A stretch of 64,000 nucleotides of DNA from Pseudomonas sp. (GTDB lineage Bacteria > Pseudomonadota > Gammaproteobacteria > Pseudomonadales > Pseudomonadaceae), in contig JAUYKV010000037.1 of NCBI GenBank assembly GCA_030699825.1, forward strand, positions 62,001 to 126,000. Reading direction: 5' to 3'. The position numbers and the translations under genes are program-made. This document shows, one piece after another, positions 1 through 8,387 of the stretch (its first letter is position 1; every line of letters begins with the position of its first letter). The notes below the pieces were generated by a model. It ran no database searches and had not been told where the DNA came from. It saw only the letters and a program-made list of their open reading frames with translations.

Positions 1-1
1 G

Positions 2-82
2 GTTACCGCGCCGGCCTGGCCCGCGCATCCGGCCTGGCTGGCTGGGTTCCTCAAACTGCTGGGCACCCGCATCAGCTTGTAG
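2..82 (+). CDS. 3' end of an unidentified protein (partial)
   Basis: The window opens inside a reading frame of 26 codons closed by TAG at 80-82. Third positions are almost all G or C, as in the confirmed genes of this window, which suggests real coding sequence. The visible tail is rich in Trp, Ala, Leu and Pro and ends in GTRISL. The rest of the gene lies before the window, so no function can be given. It could also be a chance open frame in GC-rich DNA. Confidence 0.4.
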   Translation, partial: VTAPAWPAHPAWLAGFLKLLGTRISL

Positions 83-162
83 ACTTGCAGTCGGACAGGC
101 GCCAATGCACCGGTGCCTGTCCGGTGCTACTCCCCCATCTCCCGCCCGAGGAAAGGCATGCC

Positions 163-465
163 ATGTGCGAGCTCTATGTCAAAGCCGACCCCATCCTCTA
201 CGAATCCCGCTCGCGCTCGCTGCGCATCCGCGGCGTGGTCACCACCCTGCGTCTGGAAAACCAGTTCTGGGACATCCTCGCCGAGATCGCCGCGGTCGAT
301 GGCATGGCCACCAACCAGCTGATCGGCAAGCTCTACGACGAAGTCATGGACTATCGCGGCGAAGTGGTGAATTTCGCTTCCTTCCTGCGTGTCAGCTGCA
401 CGCGCTTTCTCAGCCAGCGACCTAGCAACGTGCGCGAGCTGCCACTGGCGCAGCGGACGCAATAA
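163..465 (+). CDS. Ribbon-helix-helix domain protein (RHH_4-like)
   Basis: A 100-residue protein. The start at 163 is preferred because GAGGAAAGG lies just upstream at 148-156; an in-frame ATG at 85 has no such site. The segment from about residue 15 to 60 (RSRSLRIRGVVTTLRLENQF, then a helix with DGMATNQLIGKLYDEV) has the pattern of the RHH_4 family: a short beta strand that would pair in a dimer, followed by two helices. Family members are small and poorly characterised, and DNA binding is inferred from the fold. The gene stands alone, followed by a MITE-like repeat. Its target is unknown. Confidence 0.7.
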   Translation: MCELYVKADPILYESRSRSLRIRGVVTTLRLENQFWDILAEIAAVDGMATNQLIGKLYDEVMDYRGEVVNFASFLRVSCTRFLSQRPSNVRELPLAQRTQ

Positions 466-526
466 CCAGCAGGCAAGGCCGCTACTGCAGGCGCTTGGTT
501 GCCGTGGTTTGTGCCGCCAACTGAAA

Positions 527-692
527 GGCTGTGTACCCGTTAACTGTTGAGCCTGATGGCAACCTCGTGGGAGGGGCTTTAGCCGCGAAACATTGTCAGT
601 GTTTCGAAGATTTTCGCGGATGAAACGCAACGCCGCCCGGCCGCTCCCACAAAAACGTTATCTCTCATGCAACAGATAACGGGTACATAGCC
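527..692. mobile_element. MITE-like element, copy A (166 bp, with REP-like core)
   Basis: The ends are 23-bp terminal inverted repeats: the left reads GGCTGTGTACCCGTTAACTG and continues TTG, and the right, read inward, matches at 21 of 23 positions. Both ends are flanked by AACTGAAA (519-526 and 693-700), a perfect 8-bp direct repeat that looks like a target duplication. Inside, 567-650 is an 84-bp palindrome opening with GTGGGAGGGGC and closing with GCTCCCAC, which resembles a Pseudomonas REP pair. A nearly identical copy lies at 8200-8365 and a core-less copy at 53388-53463. There is no open frame, so it is non-autonomous. Confidence 0.75.
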
Positions 693-912
693 AACTGAAA
701 GGCTGTGTTGCTGTTACGTGTGGCCCAGGCAATGGTGCTGCTTGCCGGAGCGCAGGGGACGCCTGGTCGTTATTCGCGAAAGCCTCGAAACCCGAATTTT
801 TGCAGGACTCCATCCAGTCTTGATCCTGCTGGCCGAGCTGGATGCCCGTCACGAGCGCTCTCGCTCCGACTGGATTAAACTCGCTTACCAGGCAGGACAA
901 AGGAGGCGAGTG
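693..912. other. Intergenic stretch upstream of the FKBP gene
   Basis: This follows MITE copy A. It begins with AACTGAAAGGCTGTGT, which repeats the left flank plus the first bases of the element, possibly a vestige of a second insertion. The frame of the downstream gene stays open back to 718, but composition and lack of family similarity argue against an N-terminal extension. I see no convincing promoter or terminator. Confidence 0.4.
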
Positions 913-1266
913 ATGAGCGGCGAGATGAGCGGTGAATTGAAGATCGAAGATATTCGGCTGGGCGAGGGCAAGGCGGTGGTCAAGGGGGCCCTGATCACCA
1001 CCCAGTACGATGGTTTTCTCGAAAACGGCACCAAGTTCGACTCCTCCTACGATCGCGGCAAACCCTTCCAGTGCGTGATCGGTACCGGGCGGGTGATCAA
1101 GGGCTGGGATATCGGCATGATGGGCATGCGCGTCGGCGGCAAACGCAAACTCTTCGTCCCGGCCCACCTCGGCTACGGCGAAACAGAGTTCGGCCCCCAT
1201 ATCAAACCCAACTCCAACCTGATCTTCGAGATTGAGCTGCTGGAAGTGCTGACGCGGGACGATTGA
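913..1266 (+). CDS. FKBP-type peptidyl-prolyl cis-trans isomerase
   Basis: A 117-residue single-domain FKBP, which catalyses cis-trans isomerisation of prolyl bonds during protein folding. Landmarks are KFD (41-43), the active-site loop VIKGWD (61-66), Y88 and F105, all expected in the ligand pocket, with LIFEIELLEV as the last strand. The start is ATG 913 because AAAGGAGG at 899-906 is well spaced from it; a GTG directly before (910) is too close. No signal peptide is seen, so it should be cytoplasmic. It has the size and layout of the minimal FKBPs found in Pseudomonas. Confidence 0.88.
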   Translation: MSGEMSGELKIEDIRLGEGKAVVKGALITTQYDGFLENGTKFDSSYDRGKPFQCVIGTGRVIKGWDIGMMGMRVGGKRKLFVPAHLGYGETEFGPHIKPNSNLIFEIELLEVLTRDD

Positions 1267-1534
1267 GAAAGGCGCCCCCGGGTCTTCGGACGTTTGGCCG
1301 GTCGATTTTTGCGGCTGGCCTGACGCGGTGTTCTCTGCCTGTGGCGAACGGCAAAAAACGGCCCGTAGCTGACGTTCAGCGCCATCAATAGCGTGGTCGC
1401 CGATTGTTTTCGCTCGTGGCATCCCTTCCTTAAAACTCGATTTTTGATACAAAAATGGGCCGTTTAAGCCGCTGAACGGACATTATATTTCTGGTTTTTT
1501 CTTTTAAGTCAGGTACTTGCGTGGGTCCGACCCT

Positions 1535-4500
1535 CTACGCCAGCTTTGAATCGCCGCAAACTGTAAGAAAGCGCTCGGCAAACGCCTTGGCAGGCAGGGG
1601 CTTGCTGCACAGGTAGCCTTGCCAGAAATCGCAGCCGCTCTCGGCCAGAAAACGCCGCTGTTCCTCCCTTTCAACGCCTTCGGCCAGTACGTTCAAACCG
1701 AAGTTCTTGGCCATCGCGATGATGGTGATCGCCAGTTGCACGTCCGTGGCATCGTAGGGGATGTCGTTGATGAAGCTGCGGTCGATTTTCAGTTTGTTCA
1801 CGGGAAAGCGCTTGAGATAAGCCAACGAAGAGTAGCCGGTACCGAAGTCGTCGATCGCCAGACCTACACCGAGGCTCTTCAGATCGCGCAGGAAGTGTTC
1901 CGCCTGTGACCCATACGCCATCAGGCCGGACTCCGTGACCTCCAGCTCCAGGTATGCCGGGGGAAACTTGGTTTCCTCGAGAATCCTTTGCAGTTGTTCC
2001 TTGACTCGGCCGCTGCGGATCTCCATGGAGGAAAGGTTGACCGCGATGATGCCTGGCATACGCCCTTCATCGAGCCATTGCCGACCCTGCCGGCAAGCCT
2101 CGCGTTGAACCCATTCGCCAAGCTGGACGATAAGGCCGGTTTCTTCCATCAGGGGGATAAATTCGGCCGGGCCCACCGGGCAGTCGGCATCGGGGTGCAT
2201 CCGCACCAAGGCCTCCGCGCCGATGATGCCGCCATCCGCGCAGGAAACCAGGGGCTGGTAGTGTAACTCGAATAACCCCAGCCGCAGGGCACGCCGCAGA
2301 CGCGCTTCCAGCGTCAGCCGCGAGCTGGCAGCAGTGGTCAGGTGATGGGCATAGCTGCGCCACTGTTTGCGCCCCGAGCGCTTCGCGTCATTCAGCGCGG
2401 CCTCCGCGTTGCGCAGCAATTCGGCGGCATTCGCACCGTCATCGGGGAAGAGTGCGAAACCTATGCTGAACTGGGCGAACAGCTCGCCTGCGCTGGCCAG
2501 CTGCAACGGCTCGCTGAAGGCATCGATAAGCTGTTGCGCGATAATCCCGGCCGCTACGCTGTCGAGCACATTGTCGACGATGGCGACGAACACATCGCTG
2601 CCCTGGCGGCCGAGGATGCTATTCGGTCCGAGCTCGCGGGACAGCCGCTCTGCCGCCATACAAAGCAGCTCATCGCCGACCGCATGGCCAAGACCGTCGT
2701 TGACGGTATGGAAGTCATTGAAATCGATGACCAGCACCGCGACGCCGGTGTTGACTTGCTGGGCTTGCGCCACGGCCTGTTCGAGGCGCGACCAGATCAG
2801 GGTCCGGTTGGGCAACCCGGTGAGCGGGTCGAGATGGGTCAGCGCATCGAGTTGCTCTTCGGCCTGCTTCAACCGTGTGAGATCGGTCATCACATAGACA
2901 TAGTGAGCGGCCTTACCCTCGGCATCGGGAACACTGCCGATCGACATGAAGTGCGGCAATGGCATGCCGATCTTGCTCTGGCTCATGACCTCGCCTTGCC
3001 AATAGCCGACGTGCGCGAGGGTGTTCATCATGTCGATGAACAGGGCTTCGGGATAACCCGCAGAGTGGAGCCGGCGCGGAGAACGGCCGACGGCTTCCGC
3101 CGCGCTGTATCCGGTCTGCTCGCTGAACGCGCGATTGACCATGACGATGTGCCCGCCGAGGTCGGTGATCAGCACCGCGTCCCGCGAGTTCTCCAGCGCC
3201 GCGGCCAGGAGTGCGAGATGGGCCTGCTGCGCGGCATGCTGCTGGTCGATCTCGAAGCGCGTGAGCGCGAGTGAGACTTCGTCGCGAATCTCTTCGAAGA
3301 GTGCCTGCTCGTCGGCGCGCTCCAGATCGAGCCTGGGGCTGGCGAGATGCAACACCCCAGTCAGGCGCTGCCCGCGGCGTAACGGGATGCCGACCCAGGC
3401 CTCCATGCCGGCCGCCGTCAGCGCCTCTATCCATGGCGGAACGCTGACCAGGCGCTGCAGATGGGACAGAGATACCACCTTGTTGTTCTGCCATGCCTCC
3501 ACCACCTCGCCGCTATAGGCCGATGCCAGAGCTATCGTCGGCTCCGGGTACTCGGGTTGCTGCGGCTCTGGCTCCGAAGCCTGGAACAATTCAATGCGAG
3601 CGTCATGAAAGTGTCCCTGTTCCCGTGCGCAGGTGCAGATCCGCTCGAACAGCTCATCCTGGGTCGTGCTGTGGACGATGGCCTGACTGACCTGGCTGAG
3701 AAACCCGTATAACCGCGACAGATCGCGCACGCGTTGTTCGCTGGCATGACGCGCGGTGACGTCCCAGGTCAACCAGATGACCGTGTCGCTGTCCCCGACC
3801 GGGGCAATGCGCGCCTCGAAATAGCGCTCTTGGCCATCGATCGGCAGGCAATACTCATAATTGCTGGTGCGCCGGCTGGCGAGGGTTGTCGCGATGACCT
3901 GCAGGCACCCGCTGGCCACGCCTTGCGGCAGCATGTCGATGATATGCCGGCCGATAAGCTGCTCTGTTGGCATGGCAAACCCGCCTGTGCCGATGCCATA
4001 GGCTTCGAGGTAACGCCCCTCGGCATCGAGCAGAAACGAGCGCTCCGGAATGCCCGAGGCGAAAGCGCGCAGGTGCGACTCGTTAGCAGCCAGTTTGGCG
4101 AAGGCCTGGGCGCGGCTCTGTTCGATGCGCGCCAGAATATGCAGGAGCAGCAGCGCCAAGCCGCCGGTCAGGACAATGTTGAGGGCCGCGAGCCATTGCT
4201 GCTGCTCATGCCTTGCTGCAATCTCGTGAAGAATGATGCTTTCCAGCTCGGATGCGGCGACATCGACCTGGCGATAATGCACGCGCAAGGCGAGTGCGGA
4301 AGTCGGTGAGGGGCTGGCCAGGCGATCATGAATTGCCTGCGCCATTGCCTTCAGAGCCCGCCCATACGCCTCGGTCGCTTGGGCAATCTCGGCAGGCGGA
4401 CGCCGGTTGATGGTGAGGCCGGCAAGGTGCCCCTTGCCGGCGGCCAGCTCTCGGCTTGCCGCCAGGGCCCGTTCCAGGCTGGCGATCACTAGCTCCGCGG

Positions 4501-4723
4501 TCACCGCGGGGTCGCCATCGAGGACCCGTTCCAGATGCACTTCGGCCACGGTCGCCGCCCGCCGCGATTCAGACAGCTGATCGAGGGGCAGCAGCCCTTG
4601 CCGCGATATCTGGTCCCAGCGAAAGCTCGAGAACACCATCAGCGCCATGACTGCGGTGACGAAGAGCGCCAAGGCGACGAGAACCGGTACGGGATTGAAC
4701 GTGCGTGCCGAGACTCTGTTCAT
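1535..4723 (-). CDS. Membrane c-di-GMP phosphodiesterase (PAS-GAF-PAS, degenerate GGDEF, EAL)
   Basis: A 1062-residue sensor enzyme. A helical periplasmic region (about 32-177) lies between membrane segments 11-31 and 178-199. It is followed by PAS (210-325), GAF (340-490), PAS (500-620), GGDEF (625-790) and EAL (800-1055). The GGDEF motif is degraded to GSDVF (707-711) and the inhibitory RxxD site is absent, so cyclase activity is unlikely. The EAL domain keeps its key residues (EALVR, VNLSS, LEVTES, IDDFGTGYSS, KIDRSF, AEGVE, WQGY) and should hydrolyse c-di-GMP. Its ATG overlaps the TGA of the upstream solute-binding gene (ATGA), so the two are translationally coupled and the binding protein probably supplies the signal. 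Confidence 0.9.
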   Translation of the reverse strand: MNRVSARTFNPVPVLVALALFVTAVMALMVFSSFRWDQISRQGLLPLDQLSESRRAATVAEVHLERVLDGDPAVTAELVIASLERALAASRELAAGKGHLAGLTINRRPPAEIAQATEAYGRALKAMAQAIHDRLASPSPTSALALRVHYRQVDVAASELESIILHEIAARHEQQQWLAALNIVLTGGLALLLLHILARIEQSRAQAFAKLAANESHLRAFASGIPERSFLLDAEGRYLEAYGIGTGGFAMPTEQLIGRHIIDMLPQGVASGCLQVIATTLASRRTSNYEYCLPIDGQERYFEARIAPVGDSDTVIWLTWDVTARHASEQRVRDLSRLYGFLSQVSQAIVHSTTQDELFERICTCAREQGHFHDARIELFQASEPEPQQPEYPEPTIALASAYSGEVVEAWQNNKVVSLSHLQRLVSVPPWIEALTAAGMEAWVGIPLRRGQRLTGVLHLASPRLDLERADEQALFEEIRDEVSLALTRFEIDQQHAAQQAHLALLAAALENSRDAVLITDLGGHIVMVNRAFSEQTGYSAAEAVGRSPRRLHSAGYPEALFIDMMNTLAHVGYWQGEVMSQSKIGMPLPHFMSIGSVPDAEGKAAHYVYVMTDLTRLKQAEEQLDALTHLDPLTGLPNRTLIWSRLEQAVAQAQQVNTGVAVLVIDFNDFHTVNDGLGHAVGDELLCMAAERLSRELGPNSILGRQGSDVFVAIVDNVLDSVAAGIIAQQLIDAFSEPLQLASAGELFAQFSIGFALFPDDGANAAELLRNAEAALNDAKRSGRKQWRSYAHHLTTAASSRLTLEARLRRALRLGLFELHYQPLVSCADGGIIGAEALVRMHPDADCPVGPAEFIPLMEETGLIVQLGEWVQREACRQGRQWLDEGRMPGIIAVNLSSMEIRSGRVKEQLQRILEETKFPPAYLELEVTESGLMAYGSQAEHFLRDLKSLGVGLAIDDFGTGYSSLAYLKRFPVNKLKIDRSFINDIPYDATDVQLAITIIAMAKNFGLNVLAEGVEREEQRRFLAESGCDFWQGYLCSKPLPAKAFAERFLTVCGDSKLA

Positions 4724-5586
4724 CGCTGCGACTCCTCGGTTGCCCGCGGCAGATCGCTGGCGACAAACCCGAACTTTTCCACCAGTTGGAGATGCTCGGT
4801 ACTGCCGATAAAGGAGGCCAGCGCCTGATCTACCTGCTCGTGGAGGCGGGAGTCTTGCCGACGGAAGGCAAAGGCCGGGGCGCCTGGTGCCTGCTCCGCT
4901 TGCGCTACAACCAGATCGAATGCCGCGGCGTCATCCCTGTCGATGAGGTAGCGCAGCGACACGGCCGACAAGAGCAGGCCGTCGGCCTGCCCTGCACGAA
5001 TGGCCGCCACCGCGCTCACTTCATCTGGAAAGGGCTTGAGCCGGCGCTCGGGAACGCCGACGGCACGTGCCTGTTGCTGCTCTATCGAGCCGTCGATAAC
5101 GGCAAGACGAGCCCCTGGCAGGCTGGGAAAATCTGCCAGCGAAAAAAGATTGAGCGGGTTGCCGCGCCGAACCAGGAGGCCCGGACGAATGAGCGCAGTC
5201 GGGCGGCTGAACAGGACACGCTCGCGACGCTCCGCAGTGACGAACATGCCGGCCGCGATGATGTCGATCCGGCCGTTCTCGAGTTCACGAATGAGGCTGC
5301 CGAAATCGCCGTGCAACCAGACCACGCGCTCCAGCCCCAGGGTATGCAGGACGTGACGCAACACCTCCGGCGCCTCCCCGGTGACGTCGCCATCGGCATC
5401 GAGTATGGCGAAGGGTGCTTCGAGGGCATAGCCGACTCGTAGCGGCAAGCCGTTCTGGTAACGGGTCAGTGTGTCTTCGCTACCGATCTCCAGAACGCTT
5501 AACGCCAATACGCTTGTCAGTAGAGCCAGAAAGATGGCTGCTACGAGGTATGGCCGTTTCAGGAAAAAAATGCTTCCTTGCCTCAT
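4720..5586 (-). CDS. Membrane-anchored periplasmic solute-binding protein (SBP_bac_3 family)
   Basis: A 288-residue protein. Residues 13-33 form a hydrophobic segment without a lipobox or clear cleavage site, suggesting a signal anchor that holds the domain on the periplasmic face. Residues 48-270 match the family-3 solute-binding fold used for amino acids: LRVGYALEAPFAILDADG, then ELENGRIDIIAAGMFVTAER, and a late segment DQALASFIGS. No ABC permease or ATPase gene is adjacent. The stop codon overlaps the start of the EAL phosphodiesterase gene, so the protein more likely acts as a ligand-sensing partner than in transport. The ligand cannot be read from the sequence. Confidence 0.85.
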   Translation of the reverse strand: MRQGSIFFLKRPYLVAAIFLALLTSVLALSVLEIGSEDTLTRYQNGLPLRVGYALEAPFAILDADGDVTGEAPEVLRHVLHTLGLERVVWLHGDFGSLIRELENGRIDIIAAGMFVTAERRERVLFSRPTALIRPGLLVRRGNPLNLFSLADFPSLPGARLAVIDGSIEQQQARAVGVPERRLKPFPDEVSAVAAIRAGQADGLLLSAVSLRYLIDRDDAAAFDLVVAQAEQAPGAPAFAFRRQDSRLHEQVDQALASFIGSTEHLQLVEKFGFVASDLPRATEESQR

Positions 5587-5975
5587 TTGCTACGCTCCCC
5601 CCCCGGCCGATGGTTATTTTCATTGCCCTCGTTCCCCGTCAAGCATGGCGCGCTTCACAGGTGAAAGGATAGCCACTACAGCGCTATACCTACAAAAATA
5701 TCGAATAAGCCGACTGGCAGGGGCAGATGTCGCATCGGTTCGGCGACTGTCGACCGAATCGGTGGCGGAACCAGGTGGCGATGGCTGGATGAAGCGCCTC
5801 CAGCGCGGCGTCGACCGAGCCTGCGAAGCAGGGCTAGGGATCATGTCGCCCATGATGCTAACGTGGCGATTTCGCCTCAAGCGTCGCCCATCGTCGGCCG
5901 GTGCATGGCGTACCGGCTTCACCCCGCGCCAGTTTTCATTCACTCTGTGTTTCTTTTTCCCAGCAAGGCCCTCCC
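5587..5975. promoter_or_regulatory. Divergent intergenic region between the sensor module and the ABC exporter
   Basis: This 389-bp gap separates two divergent transcription units and must hold promoters for both. It contains an A/T-rich patch around 5675-5705 (AAAAATATCG) suited to a promoter. I could not assign -35/-10 pairs with confidence, and no open frame is convincing. Confidence 0.4.
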
Positions 5976-6899
5976 GTGCAATCGGTGATCTCCATCCAGC
6001 AACTGAGCAAGACCTACGCCTCCGGCCATCCGGCGCTGCACAGCATCGACCTGGATATCCGCAAGGGCGAGATCTTCGCCCTGCTCGGGCCCAACGGCGC
6101 CGGCAAGACCACGTTGATCAGCATCATCTGCGGCATCGTCAATCCGGGCAGCGGCAAGGTGCTGGTCGACGGCCACGACATCATCAAGGACTACCGCGCG
6201 GCGCGGGCACAGATCGGCCTGGTACCCCAGGAGCTGGTCAGCGACGTGTTCGAGACGGTCTGGGCCACGGTCAAGTTCAGCCGCGGGCTGTTCGGCAAGA
6301 AGGCTGATCCCGCCTATCTGGAGCGCCTGCTGCGCGACCTGTCGCTGTGGGACAAGCGCGACGCCAAGATCATGGAGCTGTCCGGCGGCATGAAACGCCG
6401 GGTGATGATCGCCAAGGCGCTGTCCCACGAGCCGCAGATCCTGTTTCTCGACGAGCCCACCGCCGGGGTCGACGTCGAACTGCGTCGCGACATGTGGAAC
6501 ATGGTCCGCGGCCTGCGCGCACGCGGGGTGACCATCATCCTCACCACCCACTACATCGAGGAAGCCGAGGAGATGGCCGACCGCATCGGCGTAATCAGTC
6601 AGGGCCGGATCATTCTGGTCGAGGACAAGCAGGCGCTGATGCACAAGCTCGGCAAGAAGCAGCTGACCCTGCAGCTGCAGCAACCGCTGGCCAGCCTGCC
6701 GGCGGAGCTGGATGGCCACCGCCTGGAATTGGCGGACGATGGCCACGCCCTGGTGTTCACCTTCGACGCCCAGCGCGAACACACCGGCATCGCCGAGCTG
6801 CTCAAGGACCTGGCCCAGCACGGCATCGACTTCAAGGACCTGCAGTCCAGCCAGAGCTCGTTGGAGGATATCTTCGTCAACCTGGTGTCAGGTCGATGA
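5976..6899 (+). CDS. ABC transporter ATP-binding protein (YadG/CcmA-like)
   Basis: A 307-residue ATPase that powers the membrane protein encoded next. It has Walker [10 protein letters not shown] (38-46), Q-loop region GLVPQE, signature LSGGM (135-139), Walker B ILFLDE (155-160) and a switch His in [14 protein letters not shown]-terminal extension of about 80 residues is typical of ABC-2 exporters. The start is taken as GTG 5976, since the family begins shortly before the first strand [10 protein letters not shown]; an in-frame ATG at 5901 would add 25 unlikely residues. The substrate is unknown; YadGH homologues are uncharacterised or linked to export. Confidence 0.9.
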   Translation: MQSVISIQQLSKTYASGHPALHSIDLDIRKGEIFALLGPNGAGKTTLISIICGIVNPGSGKVLVDGHDIIKDYRAARAQIGLVPQELVSDVFETVWATVKFSRGLFGKKADPAYLERLLRDLSLWDKRDAKIMELSGGMKRRVMIAKALSHEPQILFLDEPTAGVDVELRRDMWNMVRGLRARGVTIILTTHYIEEAEEMADRIGVISQGRIILVEDKQALMHKLGKKQLTLQLQQPLASLPAELDGHRLELADDGHALVFTFDAQREHTGIAELLKDLAQHGIDFKDLQSSQSSLEDIFVNLVSGR

Positions 6900-6928
6900 G
6901 GCGCTACTGCGCTCGACTATGCCGCGTT

Positions 6929-6987
6929 GAAATCAGGCTCGGCCTGCTCATGTACAACTCGTACACTCCGCGGCCTCGCCCGATTTC
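6929..6987. repeat. Imperfect palindrome between exporter genes
   Basis: Arms 6929-6955 and 6961-6987 match at 18 of 27 positions around a 5-base loop, with best pairing at the outer GAAATC, the middle GGCC and the inner TGTAC. It lies in the 145-bp gap between the ATPase and its permease, where a folded RNA could lower expression of the permease or protect the upstream message. The element looks like a dispersed intergenic repeat, but no second copy is in the window. Confidence 0.5.
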
Positions 6988-7044
6988 GCCTTGCCTAGCC
7001 ATCGCTCGCGACGCTTCTCAACGACCTGAAACGGAGGCGCGCGC

Positions 7045-7806
7045 ATGAATTTCTACGCGATCCGCGCCATCTACCTGTTCGAACTGGCGCGCACCTGGCG
7101 CACCCTGTTGCAGAGCATCGCCACCCCGGTGATCAGCACCTCGCTGTACTTCGTGGTGTTCGGCTCGGCCATCGGCGCGAGCATGACCCAGGTCCAGGGC
7201 GTCAGCTACGGCGCCTTCATCGTGCCCGGGTTGATCATGCTGGCGCTGCTCACCGAGAGCATCTCCAACGCCTCGTTCGGCATCTATATGCCCAAGTATT
7301 CCGGGAGCATCTACGAGCTGCTGTCGGCGCCGGTGTCCTACCTGGAAATCCTCATCGGCTACGTCGGCGCGGCGGCGACCAAGTCGATTGTGCTGGGCCT
7401 GGTGATTCTGGTCACGGCGCGGCTGTTCGTCGATTTCGAGATTCTCCATCCGTTCTGGATGCTGGCCCTGCTGGTGCTCACCGCGCTTACCTTCAGCCTG
7501 TTCGGCTTCATCATCGGCGTCTGGGCCGACGGCTGGGAGAAATTGCAGATAGTCCCGGCGCTGATCGTCACCCCGCTGACCTTCCTCGGCGGCAGCTTCT
7601 ACTCGATCAGCATGCTGCCGCCGGCGTGGCAGACGGTGACCCTGTTCAACCCGGTGGTGTACCTGATCAGCGCCTTCCGCTGGAGCTTCTACGGCGTCTC
7701 CGACGTCAACGTGGTGCTCAGCCTGGGCATGATCTTCGCCTTCCTGCTGCTGTGCGTGCTCACCGTTGGCTGGATCTTCAAGACCGGTTACCGGCTGAAG
7801 AGTTGA
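7045..7806 (+). CDS. ABC-2 type transporter permease (YadH-like)
   Basis: A 253-residue integral membrane protein with about six hydrophobic segments. It shows the ABC-2 hallmarks of an amphipathic start ([20 protein letters not shown]), a long central membrane stretch, and a late [16 protein letters not shown] followed by a periplasmic turn. It pairs with the ATPase just upstream to form a half-size ABC exporter. A GGAGG precedes the ATG by about ten bases. The substrate is unknown. The 145-bp spacer with a palindrome is unusual for such a pair. Confidence 0.9.
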   Translation: MNFYAIRAIYLFELARTWRTLLQSIATPVISTSLYFVVFGSAIGASMTQVQGVSYGAFIVPGLIMLALLTESISNASFGIYMPKYSGSIYELLSAPVSYLEILIGYVGAAATKSIVLGLVILVTARLFVDFEILHPFWMLALLVLTALTFSLFGFIIGVWADGWEKLQIVPALIVTPLTFLGGSFYSISMLPPAWQTVTLFNPVVYLISAFRWSFYGVSDVNVVLSLGMIFAFLLLCVLTVGWIFKTGYRLKS

Positions 7807-7933
7807 TCCGGCTGCTCGCGGCCGGGGAGCTCGTGGGCGAATCCCGGGTCGCCCGAACGCAGTGAATCAGGCCTGGCCATAACGGAGAAAATGCGTAGAC
7901 TTCGCGCCCTTTTTCCAGCGGCAGGAGTGCTCG

Positions 7934-8185
7934 ATGAGCTTCAACTTGGCAAACAAACCCAGCGAACAACGCAACGTCGAGGAAGCGGAAAAGGCCCGGC
8001 TGTTCGAGATTTGGCAGCAGAACCTGCACCGCACCAAGGTCGATGCGGCGCGCCTGGTCGGCGAAAAGAGCAAGCGCAAAGGCAAGTGGGACGAATGGCT
8101 GCGTACTGAACTGGCGCAGATGACGCCGCCTGAATACGCCAGCATGGTGCAGCGGGAAGTCCGGCGGTTGCTGGCGACGCGCTAG
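7934..8185 (+). CDS. Conserved small protein of unknown function
   Basis: An 83-residue soluble, strongly charged protein, largely helical by composition, with no membrane segment or cysteine. AGGAG at 7924-7928 is well placed for the ATG at 7934. The Lys/Arg-rich middle (EKSKRKGKWDEWL) could contact nucleic acid, but that is only a guess from composition. It follows the ABC exporter by about 130 bases and is followed immediately by MITE copy B. I do not recognise a family. Confidence 0.7.
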   Translation: MSFNLANKPSEQRNVEEAEKARLFEIWQQNLHRTKVDAARLVGEKSKRKGKWDEWLRTELAQMTPPEYASMVQREVRRLLATR

Positions 8186-8199
8186 CAGGCCATTGAAAA

Positions 8200-8365
8200 G
8201 GCTATGTACCTGTTAACTGTTGAGCCTGATCGCAACCTCGTGGGAGGGGCTTTAGCCGCGAAACATTGTCAGTGTTTCGAAGATTTTCGCGGATGAAACG
8301 CAACGCCGCCCGACCCCTCCCACAAAAACGTTATCTCTCATGCAACAGATAATGGGTACATAGCC
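8200..8365. mobile_element. MITE-like element, copy B (166 bp, with REP-like core)
   Basis: The length is identical to copy A at 527-692 and only a handful of bases differ. It has the same terminal inverted repeats (left GGCTATGTACCTGTTAACTG; right end CATAGCC) and the same 84-bp palindromic core (8240-8323). The flanks are ATTGAAAA (8192-8199) and ATTGAACA (8366-8373), matching at 7 of 8 positions, consistent with an 8-bp target duplication that has aged slightly. It lies between two convergent genes, so it may also act as a transcription barrier. Confidence 0.75.
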
Positions 8366-8387
8366 ATTGAACAACCACTGCGCTCGG

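Noticed and set aside
718..912. N-terminal extension of the FKBP protein
   Set aside because: A strong ribosome site (AAAGGAGG) precedes ATG 913, the FKBP domain starts there, and the extension has no signal peptide or domain pattern.
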